Source: Palsa-883 sp035486355
Lineage (GTDB): Bacteria > Pseudomonadota > Alphaproteobacteria > Acetobacterales > Acetobacteraceae
Length of the DNA: 64,000 nucleotides
Direction of reading: 5' to 3'
Assembly (NCBI GenBank): GCA_035486355.1
Contig: DATHNE010000115.1
Span: 1 to 64,000 of the forward strand
In this document: positions 40,839 through 49,936 of the stretch, one piece after another
Layout: each line of letters opens with the position of its first letter
Position numbering within the stretch: position 1 is the stretch's first letter
Notes under the pieces: model-generated
What the model was told of the DNA's origin: nothing
The model's database searches: none
The model's input: the letters and a program-made list of their open reading frames with translations, nothing else
Translations under genes and position numbers: made by a program

Positions 40839-42718
40839 CCGGCGGCAAGGGGGGTGTCTCGGCGCTTGCGCAGATGGGCAGCAATGGCGGCCAGGGCGGC
40901 AGGCGTCACTCCCTGGACACGCGCGGCTGCACCGAGCGACGCAGGACGGTGACGGGACAGTTTGTCACGCACTTCCGTCGAGAGGCCACCAATGTCCTCG
41001 AACCGCACATCGTCCAGTGCGACGGCTTCCTCGCGGCGGAACGCGCGGATATCAGCGTCCTGCCGCCGCAGATATCCCGCGTAGCGTGCTTCGGTTTCGA
41101 CCTGCGCAAGAACGCGCGGGGGCACCGCGTTCAGCCAGGGAAACATCATAGCCAGCTGGGTGACCCCAACACCGTCACGGGCCAACAGATCAAGGACAGA
41201 TCGGCGGCGGCCATCCGCCCGCACCTCGATCCCCTGGCCCGCCAGTGATGCGGGTGTCGCGCTCTCGCCGCGGGCACGCGCCAGCGTGGCGTCGACCGCC
41301 TCGCGATGAATGGCAAACGCCGTTGCCCGATCTGGCCCGATGCAGCCCCAGGACAGGCCTCGGTCGGTCAGCCGCAGATCGGCGTTATCGGCGCGTAGGT
41401 TCAGTCGATACTCCGCGCGCGAGGTGAACATCCGGTATGGCTCAGTCACACCATGGGTGGTGAGGTCGTCGACCAGCACCCCAAGATATGCCTCTGAGCG
41501 ATTGAGGCCCACAGGATCGCCGTCACCTGCCCGGCGTGCCGCGTTGATCCCCGCCAGCACTCCCTGAGCCGCCGCTTCCTCATAGCCGGTCGTGCCGTTG
41601 ATTTGCCCCGCCAGGAACAGGCCCGGCAACGCGCGAAGTTCCAGCGACGGGGCCAGAGCGCGCGGATCGACGTAGTCGTACTCGACCGCGTAGCCCGGAC
41701 GCAGGATGCGCGCGTGCTCCAGGCCGGGAATGGTCGCGATCAGCGCCTGCTGAACCTCCTCCGGCAAGCTGGTGGAGATCCCATTGGGATACACCGTGTT
41801 ATCGTCCAGGCCCTCCGGCTCAAGGAAGATGTTGTGGCGTGCACGGTCCGCGAACCGCACGATCTTGTCTTCGATCGATGGGCAGTAGCGCGGTCCGGAG
41901 CCGGAGATGTGGCCACCATAGACCGCCGAGCGATGCAGATTGGCGCGGACGATGTCATGCGTCGCCGGCGTGGTGGCGGTGACACGGCAGGCGATCTGCG
42001 GGTTGGTAATTGCCTCGGTCAACGTGCTGAATGGCTCCGGCACCGCGTCGCCCGGATCCGCGTCCAGGCCTTCCCAGTCGATCGAGCGCCGATCGAGCCG
42101 CGGCGGCGTGCCGGTCTTCAGTCGGCCCAGTGGCAGGTTCAGCCGCTCCAGCGTGCGGGCCAGACCCACCGAAGGCGCTTCCCCGATCCGGCCAGCCGGT
42201 GTGTGCCGGTCACCGATATGAATCACGCCACGCAGAAACGTGCCGGTGGTCAGGACCGCCGCTCCGCAACGGATGCGCGCGCCACTGGCACAGATCAGCG
42301 CGGCCAGCGCGCCGTCAGCGCCAATCTCCAGATCCTCGACCGGATCAGCCAGGATCGTCAGATTGGCGGTCTCGGCCAGCAGTGCCCGCACCGCCTGGCG
42401 ATAGAGCGCACGGTCCGCTTGCGCCCGCGGACCACGCACCGCCGGCCCCTTGCTGCGATTGAGCAGCTTGAAATGGATCCCTGCGCGGTCGGCCGCGCGG
42501 CCCATCAACCCGTCAAGCGCGTCAATCTCCCGCACCAGATGGCCCTTGCCGATGCCACCGATCGAGGGATTGCACGACATCTCACCGATCGTCTCGGTCC
42601 GATGCGTCAGCAACAGCGTGCGCGCGCCCATCCGGGCGGCCGTCGCGGCGGCCTCGCAGCCGGCATGGCCACCGCCCACCACGACGACATCCCAGCGCTC
42701 ACCGGCTGGATACGACAT
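40835..42718 (-). CDS. mnmG: tRNA uridine-5-carboxymethylaminomethyl modification enzyme MnmG (GidA)
   Basis: A 627-residue FAD enzyme from ATG 42718 (ATG 42736 would add six residues). GGGHAGCEAA at about 15-24 is the FAD loop, CNPSIGGIGKGHLV and GPRYCPSIEDKI are family signatures, and TSRAEYRLNLRADNADLRLT is the C-terminal MnmE/tRNA-interacting start. With MnmE it installs the cmnm5 modification at U34 of certain tRNAs. MnmE, usually the gene upstream, is not adjacent; a DedA gene diverges from here instead. Confidence 0.96.
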   Translation of the reverse strand: MSYPAGERWDVVVVGGGHAGCEAAATAARMGARTLLLTHRTETIGEMSCNPSIGGIGKGHLVREIDALDGLMGRAADRAGIHFKLLNRSKGPAVRGPRAQADRALYRQAVRALLAETANLTILADPVEDLEIGADGALAALICASGARIRCGAAVLTTGTFLRGVIHIGDRHTPAGRIGEAPSVGLARTLERLNLPLGRLKTGTPPRLDRRSIDWEGLDADPGDAVPEPFSTLTEAITNPQIACRVTATTPATHDIVRANLHRSAVYGGHISGSGPRYCPSIEDKIVRFADRARHNIFLEPEGLDDNTVYPNGISTSLPEEVQQALIATIPGLEHARILRPGYAVEYDYVDPRALAPSLELRALPGLFLAGQINGTTGYEEAAAQGVLAGINAARRAGDGDPVGLNRSEAYLGVLVDDLTTHGVTEPYRMFTSRAEYRLNLRADNADLRLTDRGLSWGCIGPDRATAFAIHREAVDATLARARGESATPASLAGQGIEVRADGRRRSVLDLLARDGVGVTQLAMMFPWLNAVPPRVLAQVETEARYAGYLRRQDADIRAFRREEAVALDDVRFEDIGGLSTEVRDKLSRHRPASLGAAARVQGVTPAALAAIAAHLRKRRDTPLAAG

Positions 42719-42836
42719 GCTTTGCGTCCCGCTCATCAGTGGGCCATATATAGCCCCATCACCTAGCCATAGGCAGAGCCGAAACGGCCGCCACCACGCC
42801 GGTCACCCGTCACCCCCGTCCGAGAAGCTGCCCTTC

Positions 42837-43469
42837 GTGTCATTCGTTCCGCATCACGTTCTGGTGCAACTGCTGCATGCCTACGGTTACCCGGCGCTCG
42901 CCATCCTGATCGCGCTGGAATGCCTTGGTCTGCCGCTGCCGGGTGAGACGTTGCTGATCGGCGCCGTGCTCTATGCCGTCCACACGCGGAACCTGGATAC
43001 CAGCCTGATCGTGTTGTGCGCCTCGCTCGGTGCCTTTGTTGGCCAGTTGGGTGGCTATGTGATCGGCTACACCCTCGGATACCGCCTGTTGCGCACACAC
43101 GGGGCACGCATCGGCCTGACGGCCTCGCGCCTGTCCCTGGGACGCATCCTGTTTCGCCGCCATGGCGTGAAGGTGGTCATCGCCTCGCGCTTCGTTGCGC
43201 TGTTGCGCCAGTTGGCGGGGCTGCTCGCGGGCGCGACGCGCATGCCATGGCCGCGTTTCCTGGTGGCGAATGCGGTTGGCAGCGTGCTGTGGGCCGCCGG
43301 GTACGGCCTGGGTGCCGAGGCACTTGGCGACACGCTGAAGAGCCTCGCCGGTCCGCTTGCGATCGGGCTTGGCGTCATCGTGGCAGGCGGCATTGCGGCC
43401 GGCATGCTGTTCGTCCGTCATCACGAAAGACGGCTGATGGACCGCGCGGCCCGGCGCGCGCAGGGCTAG
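42837..43469 (+). CDS. DedA-family membrane protein
   Basis: A 210-residue integral membrane protein of the DedA/SNARE-associated (VTT) family. ECLGLPLPGETLLIGAVLY is the glutamate-containing re-entrant region, and SRFVALLRQLAGLLAGATRM with the downstream AVGSVLWAAGYGLGA is the second conserved half (usual F-x-R-F-x-x-x-x-R/G). These proteins are thought to be lipid or polyprenyl-phosphate transporters at the inner membrane. I chose GTG 42837; the frame is open further upstream within mnmG's opposite-strand sequence, which is a shadow. It is divergent from mnmG. Confidence 0.88.
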   Translation: MSFVPHHVLVQLLHAYGYPALAILIALECLGLPLPGETLLIGAVLYAVHTRNLDTSLIVLCASLGAFVGQLGGYVIGYTLGYRLLRTHGARIGLTASRLSLGRILFRRHGVKVVIASRFVALLRQLAGLLAGATRMPWPRFLVANAVGSVLWAAGYGLGAEALGDTLKSLAGPLAIGLGVIVAGGIAAGMLFVRHHERRLMDRAARRAQG

Positions 43470-43513
43470 CCTGACGACCCTGTGACACACCCAGCCGGTA
43501 TATACATTCGCCT

Positions 43514-45484
43514 CTACGCAGCGCCGCGCTTCGCCTCTACCCGCGCTTCCGCCAGATGATCGAACCGACGGCAATACGTCCCCAAGCCGAGCGTCTGCGA
43601 GCGAAGTTCGATGATCAGATCATGCAACTCCGCTGCCGGCACCAGCGCTTCGACGTCGTCCCAGCCGCTCCAACCCGGTCGCTCGGCGTAGCCCAGGATC
43701 TGGCCACGCCGTCCACTCAGCAGCCGTTGCGCGCGCGCAGTGAATTCATTCGGCACGCTGAGCGTCACATGTTCGATCGGCTCCAGCACCACCGGATCGG
43801 CCTTCGCCAGCCCCTCCTTCATCGCCAGGCTGGTTGCGGTCTTGAACGCCATGTCGGAGCTGTCGACGCTGTGGAACTGACCGTCGGTCAGGGTGACGGA
43901 GATGTCGACCACCGGGTAGCCGAACGGGCCTTTCTTCGCCGCGTCCTCCGCCGCCTCGCCGACCGCCGGGATGAAATTGCGCGGCACGGCGCCACCGACG
44001 ATCTTGTCGATGAATTCAAAGCCGGCCCCGCGCGGACGCGGCGCAATGTCGATCTTCACGTCGGCGAATTGCCCGTGCCCGCCCGTCTGGCGTTTCAGCC
44101 GACCGTGCTCATGCACGGCGAGGCGGATTGTCTCCTTGAACGCGACCTGCGGTCGATGCGTGGTCAGCCTTAGCGCATAGTTCCGCGCCAGGCGTTCCAC
44201 CACAGTGTTCAGGTGGATCTCGCCCTGACCGTGCAGGATGGTCTCGCCCGTGTCCGGCTGGTGCTCGATGCGGAGTGTCGGATCTTCCTCAACGAGCTTC
44301 TGCAGCGCACCGGACAGTTTCACGTCGTCCTTGCGATCGGTCGTGGCGATGGCCAGCGAATAAACCGGCGGCGGCGCCGCGGGGAATGGCAACGCCTCCG
44401 GTGCGCCGTTCGGCGACACGGTGGCGCCTGTCGCGACGCTCTCCAATCGGCCGAGCGCGACCAGCTCGCCGGTCTGCGCCTCCACGCACTTGGCCAGCTC
44501 GGCCCCGTTGGTGTGATAGAGGCCGCCCAACCGACTGCCGCCAAGCGCGGCACCATCCTTGATGCCCCCGCGCCAGATCCGGGCATAGGACAGCTTGCCG
44601 GTGTGCCCGGCATGCACGGTCTTGAACACCTGGGCGATCGGGGGACCCTCCGCGGTCACACCGTGGCGTTCCGCCGTCTCCGCATTGAAGGGCGTGTCGT
44701 GCCGCAGCGCTTTCCACAGCCGGCGCACGCCGTGGGCATTGTCTGCGCCACCGAGCAGCATTCCGATCACCGACCCTTCGGCCAGGTCCTTGCGCAGATC
44801 GGCATAGATCTCCGCGGTGCTCGGCTTGACGTCCTCCAGCACCTTTTCCAGCAGCACGTCGTCGCGGTCGGCCAGCACCTCAACCAGCTTGTTGAGCGCC
44901 TCCTGCTCGTCGGCCTGCATCTCTGACGGGATCTGCACCAGCTCCGACGGCTGACCCTTGCGATAGCGATACGCCCGTTCGCTCACCACATCGACATAGC
45001 CGGTGATTGTCTCGCCGTGCCGGATCGGCACCTGGCGCAAGACCAGCGGGCATTTCGCATACCCCTGCAAGGCCGTCAGCGTGTCGGCGACGCTGCCCTC
45101 CAGCGTGTCGATCTTGTTGACGAAGACCATGTGCGGCACGCCCTGGTCAGCCAACTGCTTCAGCAGCGGGGCCACCGTCAGGGCACGCGCGGGGGTGGGT
45201 TCGCAGACCACAACAGCCAGATCGACCGCCGTCAGCGCCGCCGTGACCTCGTAGGCGAACTCGATGGACCCGGGGCAATCCACGATCGCCCACGCATCGC
45301 CCAGATACTGGCAATGGCCAATACGCAGCTCGGTGGTGCTGGGCCGATTGCGCGGGTCGGCCGGACGCTTCACGGGCGTGCCGGCGGCCTCCATCAACGC
45401 ATCGAACAGGCTGGACTTGCCGCTGGAGTAGGGCCCGACCAGCGCCACCGAGCGAGGACTTCTGCCGTTTTGGGTTCCTGACAT
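43514..45484 (-). CDS. elongation factor G-like translational GTPase (EF-G paralogue)
   Basis: A 656-residue five-domain protein with EF-G domains II-V intact (HGQGEIHLNTVVERLARNY; QTGGHGQFADVKI; FIPAVGEAAEDAAKKGPFGY). The GTPase motifs are altered: P-loop GPYSSGKSS at 17-25 instead of AHIDAGKTT, and switch II DCPGSIEFAYE instead of DTPGHVDFT; NKID is normal. The His of switch II essential for hydrolysis in EF-G is replaced by Ser. It may act on ribosome recycling, stalled ribosomes or with little GTP hydrolysis. ggagg precedes its ATG. Confidence 0.9.
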   Translation of the reverse strand: MSGTQNGRSPRSVALVGPYSSGKSSLFDALMEAAGTPVKRPADPRNRPSTTELRIGHCQYLGDAWAIVDCPGSIEFAYEVTAALTAVDLAVVVCEPTPARALTVAPLLKQLADQGVPHMVFVNKIDTLEGSVADTLTALQGYAKCPLVLRQVPIRHGETITGYVDVVSERAYRYRKGQPSELVQIPSEMQADEQEALNKLVEVLADRDDVLLEKVLEDVKPSTAEIYADLRKDLAEGSVIGMLLGGADNAHGVRRLWKALRHDTPFNAETAERHGVTAEGPPIAQVFKTVHAGHTGKLSYARIWRGGIKDGAALGGSRLGGLYHTNGAELAKCVEAQTGELVALGRLESVATGATVSPNGAPEALPFPAAPPPVYSLAIATTDRKDDVKLSGALQKLVEEDPTLRIEHQPDTGETILHGQGEIHLNTVVERLARNYALRLTTHRPQVAFKETIRLAVHEHGRLKRQTGGHGQFADVKIDIAPRPRGAGFEFIDKIVGGAVPRNFIPAVGEAAEDAAKKGPFGYPVVDISVTLTDGQFHSVDSSDMAFKTATSLAMKEGLAKADPVVLEPIEHVTLSVPNEFTARAQRLLSGRRGQILGYAERPGWSGWDDVEALVPAAELHDLIIELRSQTLGLGTYCRRFDHLAEARVEAKRGAA

Positions 45485-45605
45485 GCGGGCGCCTCCATCA
45501 TGTTTGACGGGCCCCTGCCGGGCGGCGGCGCCCTTGCGGAGACGATGCTAAGCCCAGTTCGCAAACAGGGGGAGTCCCTGCAACGCCTTTGTCAGACGGT
45601 GCTGG

Positions 45606-45977
45606 TCAGCCGAACAGCCGTCCCAGAAAGGAGCCGTGGCGACCGGAGCCATCGTGACCATGACCGCCGTAACCATGGCCATGATCGTGCCCCTGATTCC
45701 AGCCTCCCTGTTGTTGCGGGGCGGGCTGTTGCGCCTGGCCTTGCGATGCGGGCTGCCATGGACTTTGCGCGGGTGACGCGGGCGGCGCTTCCGCTGGCTT
45801 CGCGCTGAACTGCTCGCTGCGCTCGATGATCTTGTCGAGTTCGCCGCGATCGAGCCAAACGCCCCGGCATTTCGGGCAAAAATCGATCTCGACGCCCATG
45901 CGCTCAGTTATCACCAGATCGACACGGCAACGCGGGCAGGGCATGCCGGCGGCCTGGGTCGCTGCGCTCTCGCTCAT
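45606..45977 (-). CDS. TFIIB-type zinc-ribbon protein with Gly/His/Gln-rich tail
   Basis: A 123-residue protein. CPRCRVDLVITERMGVEIDF and CPKCRGVWLDRGELDKI form the zf-TFIIB (DUF3309-like) ribbon found in small bacterial proteins, with two C-x2-C pairs. The C-terminal half is low complexity: Pro/Gln/Ala then Gly/His-rich (HGHGYGGHGHDGSG), ending in SFLGRLFG. The His-rich part may bind metal. The function is not known. It stands alone between pdxA and the EF-G-like gene. Confidence 0.78.
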   Translation of the reverse strand: MSESAATQAAGMPCPRCRVDLVITERMGVEIDFCPKCRGVWLDRGELDKIIERSEQFSAKPAEAPPASPAQSPWQPASQGQAQQPAPQQQGGWNQGHDHGHGYGGHGHDGSGRHGSFLGRLFG

Positions 45978-46040
45978 CGATGCCTCCCTTGCGTCAGGGC
46001 GACACTATCGTCAGGGGCGGGGTGGGTGGAAGCAGTTTCG

Positions 46041-47036
46041 CTATGCCATCGCGCGGCGTGTGGCGAGCGTGGCCGCCAGGTCCAATGCCGCGAACAGACT
46101 GGAGGGATCGGCGATGCCCTTGCCGGCGATGTCGTAGGCGGTGCCGTGATCGGGGGAGGTGCGCACGATCGGCAGGCCGAGCGTGACGTTCACCCCGTGC
46201 CTCATGTCGAGCGTCTTCAGCGGGATCAGCGCTTGGTCGTGATACATGCAGATCGCCACGTCGTAGCGGGCACGCGCGGTTTCGGTAAACATCGTGTCAG
46301 GCGGCCAGGGACCAGAAATCTCCAGGCCGTCACTGCGAAGTTCCGCGATGGCAGGACCGATGATGGTGGTTTCCTCGTCACCCAGCGCGCCCTGCTCGCC
46401 GGCGTGCGGATTGAGGCCGGCGATGGCCAGGCGCGGCGCGGCGATACCGAAATCACGTTGCAGCGCCATCGCGGTTGTACGAGCGGCCGCGACGATACGC
46501 TCGACCGTGATCATCTCGATTGATTTACGCAATGATGCGTGCACCGTCACCGGCACCACACGCAGATCCGGGCTGGCCAGCATCATGATCTGCTTGCCGA
46601 TGGCACCGGTCAGCGCGGCGAGGAATTCGGTATGGCCGGGGTAGCTGAAGCCGGCGTTGTAAAGCGCCGCCTTGTTGATCGGGTTGGTGACGACCGCGCC
46701 GACCTCACCGGCCATGGCAAGGCGCGCGGCCTGTTCAATGGACGCGACGACAGCCGGGGCGTTGGCTGCGTCCGGGTCGCCAGGGACTGGCGCGACGGCG
46801 AGCGGCACCGACAGGACAGGCAGAGCGTCGGCGAAGATCGTGGCAGCCGCGGCAGCCGAGGAAACGTCAACGATGGGGACATCAAGACGCAGATCATGCG
46901 CCAGTTGACGCAGCCGGTTCGGATCATCGAGGGCGACGAAGCGGCCCGCGCCAGCGCGACGGAGCTGCCAGGCACGCAGCGTCAGTTCGCCGCCAATCCC
47001 GGCAGGATCACCCATGGTGAGGGCAAGAGGGATCAT
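46041..47036 (-). CDS. pdxA: 4-hydroxythreonine-4-phosphate dehydrogenase PdxA
   Basis: A 331-residue PdxA, an NAD(P)- and metal-dependent enzyme of pyridoxal-5'-phosphate synthesis. The start MIPLALTMGDPAGIGGEL at 47036 is the family N-terminus; the frame opens 20 codons earlier through the REP-like element. Metal-site residues lie in YPGHTEFLA, NPHAGEQG and MYHDQALIPLK. In alphaproteobacteria pdxA often neighbours ksgA and surA; here it follows lpdA, separated by a REP-like element. Confidence 0.94.
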   Translation of the reverse strand: MIPLALTMGDPAGIGGELTLRAWQLRRAGAGRFVALDDPNRLRQLAHDLRLDVPIVDVSSAAAAATIFADALPVLSVPLAVAPVPGDPDAANAPAVVASIEQAARLAMAGEVGAVVTNPINKAALYNAGFSYPGHTEFLAALTGAIGKQIMMLASPDLRVVPVTVHASLRKSIEMITVERIVAAARTTAMALQRDFGIAAPRLAIAGLNPHAGEQGALGDEETTIIGPAIAELRSDGLEISGPWPPDTMFTETARARYDVAICMYHDQALIPLKTLDMRHGVNVTLGLPIVRTSPDHGTAYDIAGKGIADPSSLFAALDLAATLATRRAMA

Positions 47037-47069
47037 GCGTCTCACAATCCGGTGCCTGCGCGGCACCCG

Positions 47070-47097
47070 ATTGCTTCGTCGCTCCGCTCCTCGCAAT
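47070..47097. repeat. REP-like palindrome, attgcttcgtcgct family
   Basis: attgcttcgtcgctccgc... ends in ...ctcctcgcaat, an imperfect inverted repeat with the same core as the element at 60671-60708. This form (gtcattgcgaggag...gacgaagcaat) is widespread in proteobacterial genomes. It sits in the 95-bp spacer between lpdA and pdxA and may form an mRNA hairpin that separates their expression. Confidence 0.75.
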
Positions 47098-47131
47098 GCT
47101 GGGTGGTGTGCATATTCGTATCGCTCACGCG

Positions 47132-48523
47132 CTAGAGGTGAATTGCGCGACCGTCGACGGCCATCGCGGCTTCTTTCACCGCCTCGTTGAGGCTGGGGTG
47201 CGCATGACAGGTGCGGGCGACGTCCTCGGCCGAGGCGCCAAACTCAATCGCCGTCACCAGCTCCGCCATGACCGTGCCGGCTTCGGCACCGATGATATGC
47301 GCGCCCAGCAGCCGGTCCGTCGTTTTGTCCGCAAGCAGTTTCACGAACCCATCCGTCTGCGCCATGGCCCGGGCACGACCGTTAGCGGTGAAGGGGAACT
47401 TGCCAACATTGTAGGCCACACCTGCGGCTTTCAGCTCTTCCTCGGTCTTCCCGACGGAAGCAACCTCGGGCGAGGTGTAAACCACGCTCGGGATCGCGTC
47501 ATAGTTCACATGGCCGGCCTGGCCAGCGATGCGTTCTGCCGCCGCAACCCCTTCGTCCTCAGCCTTGTGCGCCAGCATCGGGCCGGCGATGACATCGCCG
47601 ATCGCCCAGATCCCCGGAACGTTGGTGGCGAAATGCGCGTCGGTGGTGACGCGGCCACGGCTGTCAGTGGCAACGCCGGCTTCAGCCAGGCCAAGCCCCT
47701 CGGTATAGGCGCGCCGCCCAATCGACAGCAGCACGATGTCGGCGTGCAGCGTCTCGGCAACGCCGCCCTTGGCCGCCTCGACCGTCAGCGTCACACCGTC
47801 GTTGCCCTGCTTGGCCGCTGTCACCTTGCTGCCGAGGCGGAACTTCAGCCCTTGCTTCGCCAGGATACGCTGGAACGCGGTTGCGACCTCGCCATCCATG
47901 GTCGGAACGATCCGGTCAAGAAACTCCACCACCGTCACGTCCGCGCCCAACCGGCGCCAGACGCTGCCCAGCTCCAGGCCGATCACGCCTCCGCCGATCA
48001 CAACCAGATGCTTCGGTACCACATCGATCTCCAGCCCGCCGGTGGAGCTGACGATTTGCTTCTCGTCCACTTCAACACCCGCCAGCGGCATGCTCTCGCT
48101 ACCGGTGGCGATCACGATGTTCTTCGTCTCGTAGACGGTGCCGGCAACCTCGACTTTGCCAGCAGCAACGATCCGGCCGGTGCCCTTCAGCCAGGTAACC
48201 TTGTTCTTGCGGAACAGGAATTCCACGCCCTTGACGTTGGCGGTGACCACCTCGCCCTTACGCGCCTGCATGCGCGCGAGGTCGAGTTCCACCGAGCCTA
48301 TCTTGATGCCCTGCTCGGCCATCGCGTGTCCCGCCTTGCGGAATTCCTCCGACGAATAAAGCAACGCCTTGGACGGGATACAGCCGATGTTGAGACACGT
48401 CCCACCGAGCGTCGCCCGGCTTTCGACGCAGGCGACTTTCATGCCGAGCTGTGCGGCACGAATGGCGCAGACGTAGCCGCCGGGACCGGCACCGATGACG
48501 ATCAGGTCGAAGCTGTCGCTCAT
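47132..48523 (-). CDS. lpdA: dihydrolipoyl dehydrogenase (E3)
   Basis: A 463-residue FAD pyridine-disulfide oxidoreductase. GAGPGGYVCAIRAAQLG binds FAD, the redox disulfide is C43/C48 (GGTCLNIGCIPSK) and the C-terminal active-site pair is H442/E447 in HAHPSLNEAV. It reoxidises the dihydrolipoyl group of the E2 subunit, giving NADH. It begins one base after the sucB stop region, so it belongs to the 2-oxoglutarate dehydrogenase operon sucA-sucB-lpdA. Confidence 0.96.
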   Translation of the reverse strand: MSDSFDLIVIGAGPGGYVCAIRAAQLGMKVACVESRATLGGTCLNIGCIPSKALLYSSEEFRKAGHAMAEQGIKIGSVELDLARMQARKGEVVTANVKGVEFLFRKNKVTWLKGTGRIVAAGKVEVAGTVYETKNIVIATGSESMPLAGVEVDEKQIVSSTGGLEIDVVPKHLVVIGGGVIGLELGSVWRRLGADVTVVEFLDRIVPTMDGEVATAFQRILAKQGLKFRLGSKVTAAKQGNDGVTLTVEAAKGGVAETLHADIVLLSIGRRAYTEGLGLAEAGVATDSRGRVTTDAHFATNVPGIWAIGDVIAGPMLAHKAEDEGVAAAERIAGQAGHVNYDAIPSVVYTSPEVASVGKTEEELKAAGVAYNVGKFPFTANGRARAMAQTDGFVKLLADKTTDRLLGAHIIGAEAGTVMAELVTAIEFGASAEDVARTCHAHPSLNEAVKEAAMAVDGRAIHL

Positions 48524-48524
48524 C

Positions 48525-49775
48525 TCAGACGTCCAGCAGCAGCCGGCGTGGATCCTCGACGCCTTGCTTGACCCGGACCAGGAACGAAACGGCTTCCTTG
48601 CCGTCGACGATGCGATGGTCGTAGCTGACCGCGAGATACATCATCGGGCGGATCTCGATTTTGCCGTCCACCGCCACCGGCCGCTCCTGGATCTTGTGCA
48701 TGCCCAGGATCGCCGACTGCGGCGGGTTCAGGATCGGCGTCGACATCAGGCTGCCGTAGACGCCGCCATTGGTGATGCTGAACGTGCCACCGGTCAGCTC
48801 CTCCAGCTTCAGCGCGCCGTCGCGCGCGCGGCGGCCGAACTCGGCAATCGCCTGCTCGATCTCGGCGAAGCCCATGCGGTCGGCATCGCGCACGACCGGC
48901 ACCACCAGCCCGCCGGGCCCGCCGACCGCAATGCCCATGTGAACGAAGTGCTTGTAGACGATGTCGTCGCCATCAATCTCGGCGTTGACCGCAGGGAATT
49001 CCTGCAGCGCGGCCACACACGCCTTCACGAAGAAGCCCATGAAGCCCAGGCGCACGCCGCCATGCTTCTTCTCGAACGCATCACGATATTCCGTGCGCAA
49101 CGCCATCACCGCCGACATGTCCACCTCGTTGAAGGTGGTCAGCATGGCGGCATTGTTCTGCGCCTCCTTCAACCGCGCGGCGATGGTGCGCCGCAGGCGC
49201 GTCATGCGCACGCGTTCCTCGCGCGCATCAGGCGCACGTGGCGCCGCGGGAGCGGGCGGCGGAGCCGGAACCGCCGCCGGGCGGTTCAGGAAGTCGAGCA
49301 CGTCACCCTTGGTGATGCGGCCGTCCTTGCCGGTGCCGGCGCCGATCGTTTCGGCTACGACGTGACGCTCCTCCATCATCTTCGCCGCAGCGGGCATTGG
49401 CGCCGGGGCGGCCGCGGCGCGCGGCGCGGGCGGCGGGGCCTCCGGCGCGGCCGGACGCGCCACCGGCCCGACCGGACGCGGCGGGGGGCGCACACCGGGC
49501 AGCGGGTTGGCGGCGGGACCGGCAACCGTCTGCGTGCCGGCGGGATCGACCACGCCGAGCAGGGCACCGACTTCAACCTCGGCGCCCTCCGGCACACTGA
49601 TCGACGTCAGCACGCCGGCGACCGGGGCGTTCACCTCGACGGTAACTTTGTCGGTCTCCAGCTCAACCAGCGGCTCATCCGCGGCGACAGCCTCACCGGG
49701 CTGCTTGATCCAGCGCGCCACGGTCGCCGAGGTCACGCTTTCGCCCAGCGCGGGCACTTTGATTTCGGTCGCCAA
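48525..49775 (-). CDS. sucB: dihydrolipoyllysine-residue succinyltransferase (E2 of 2-oxoglutarate dehydrogenase)
   Basis: A 416-residue E2 protein. The lipoyl domain (1-75) carries the lipoylated Lys at K43 in ETDKVTVEV; a Pro/Ala-rich linker at ~85-145 connects to the E3-binding domain (DGRITKGDVLDFLN) and the catalytic CAT domain, with H387 and D391 in SYDHRIVDG. The start is TTG at 49775, with ggag eight bases upstream, because the recognisable N-terminus ATEIKVPALGES begins there; the frame upstream runs through the spacer repeat. It transfers succinyl groups to CoA within the OGDH complex. Confidence 0.94.
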   Translation of the reverse strand: MATEIKVPALGESVTSATVARWIKQPGEAVAADEPLVELETDKVTVEVNAPVAGVLTSISVPEGAEVEVGALLGVVDPAGTQTVAGPAANPLPGVRPPPRPVGPVARPAAPEAPPPAPRAAAAPAPMPAAAKMMEERHVVAETIGAGTGKDGRITKGDVLDFLNRPAAVPAPPPAPAAPRAPDAREERVRMTRLRRTIAARLKEAQNNAAMLTTFNEVDMSAVMALRTEYRDAFEKKHGGVRLGFMGFFVKACVAALQEFPAVNAEIDGDDIVYKHFVHMGIAVGGPGGLVVPVVRDADRMGFAEIEQAIAEFGRRARDGALKLEELTGGTFSITNGGVYGSLMSTPILNPPQSAILGMHKIQERPVAVDGKIEIRPMMYLAVSYDHRIVDGKEAVSFLVRVKQGVEDPRRLLLDV

Positions 49776-49801
49776 CGGTCTGTCTCCACGGTCGTGCACC
49801 C

Positions 49802-49916
49802 CTCCCGCCGCGCGGGCGAGGTCGGCGTGCGTCAGCACGCCGGGTGAGAGCTATGTGCCGCGCCGTACCCTCACCCGCCACGCTGACGCGTGGCGACCTC
49901 TCCCGCATCGCAGGAG
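49802..49916. repeat. long inverted repeat in the sucA-sucB spacer
   Basis: Arm 49802-49848 and arm 49870-49916 are imperfect reverse complements (about 36 of 47 positions pair), containing gaggtcggcgtgcgtcagca and its mate ...ctgacgcgtggcgacctc. A nearby outer gcgggagaggt resembles the hairpin at 3211. It separates sucA from the TTG-start sucB and would form a strong mRNA stem, possibly lowering sucB expression relative to sucA. Confidence 0.75.
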
Positions 49917-49936
49917 AGGTGTACGGCAGCGACGGT

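Noticed and set aside
47096..48571. 491-residue plus-strand frame over lpdA
   Set aside because: Antisense shadow of lpdA, whose disulfide and FAD motifs are clear.
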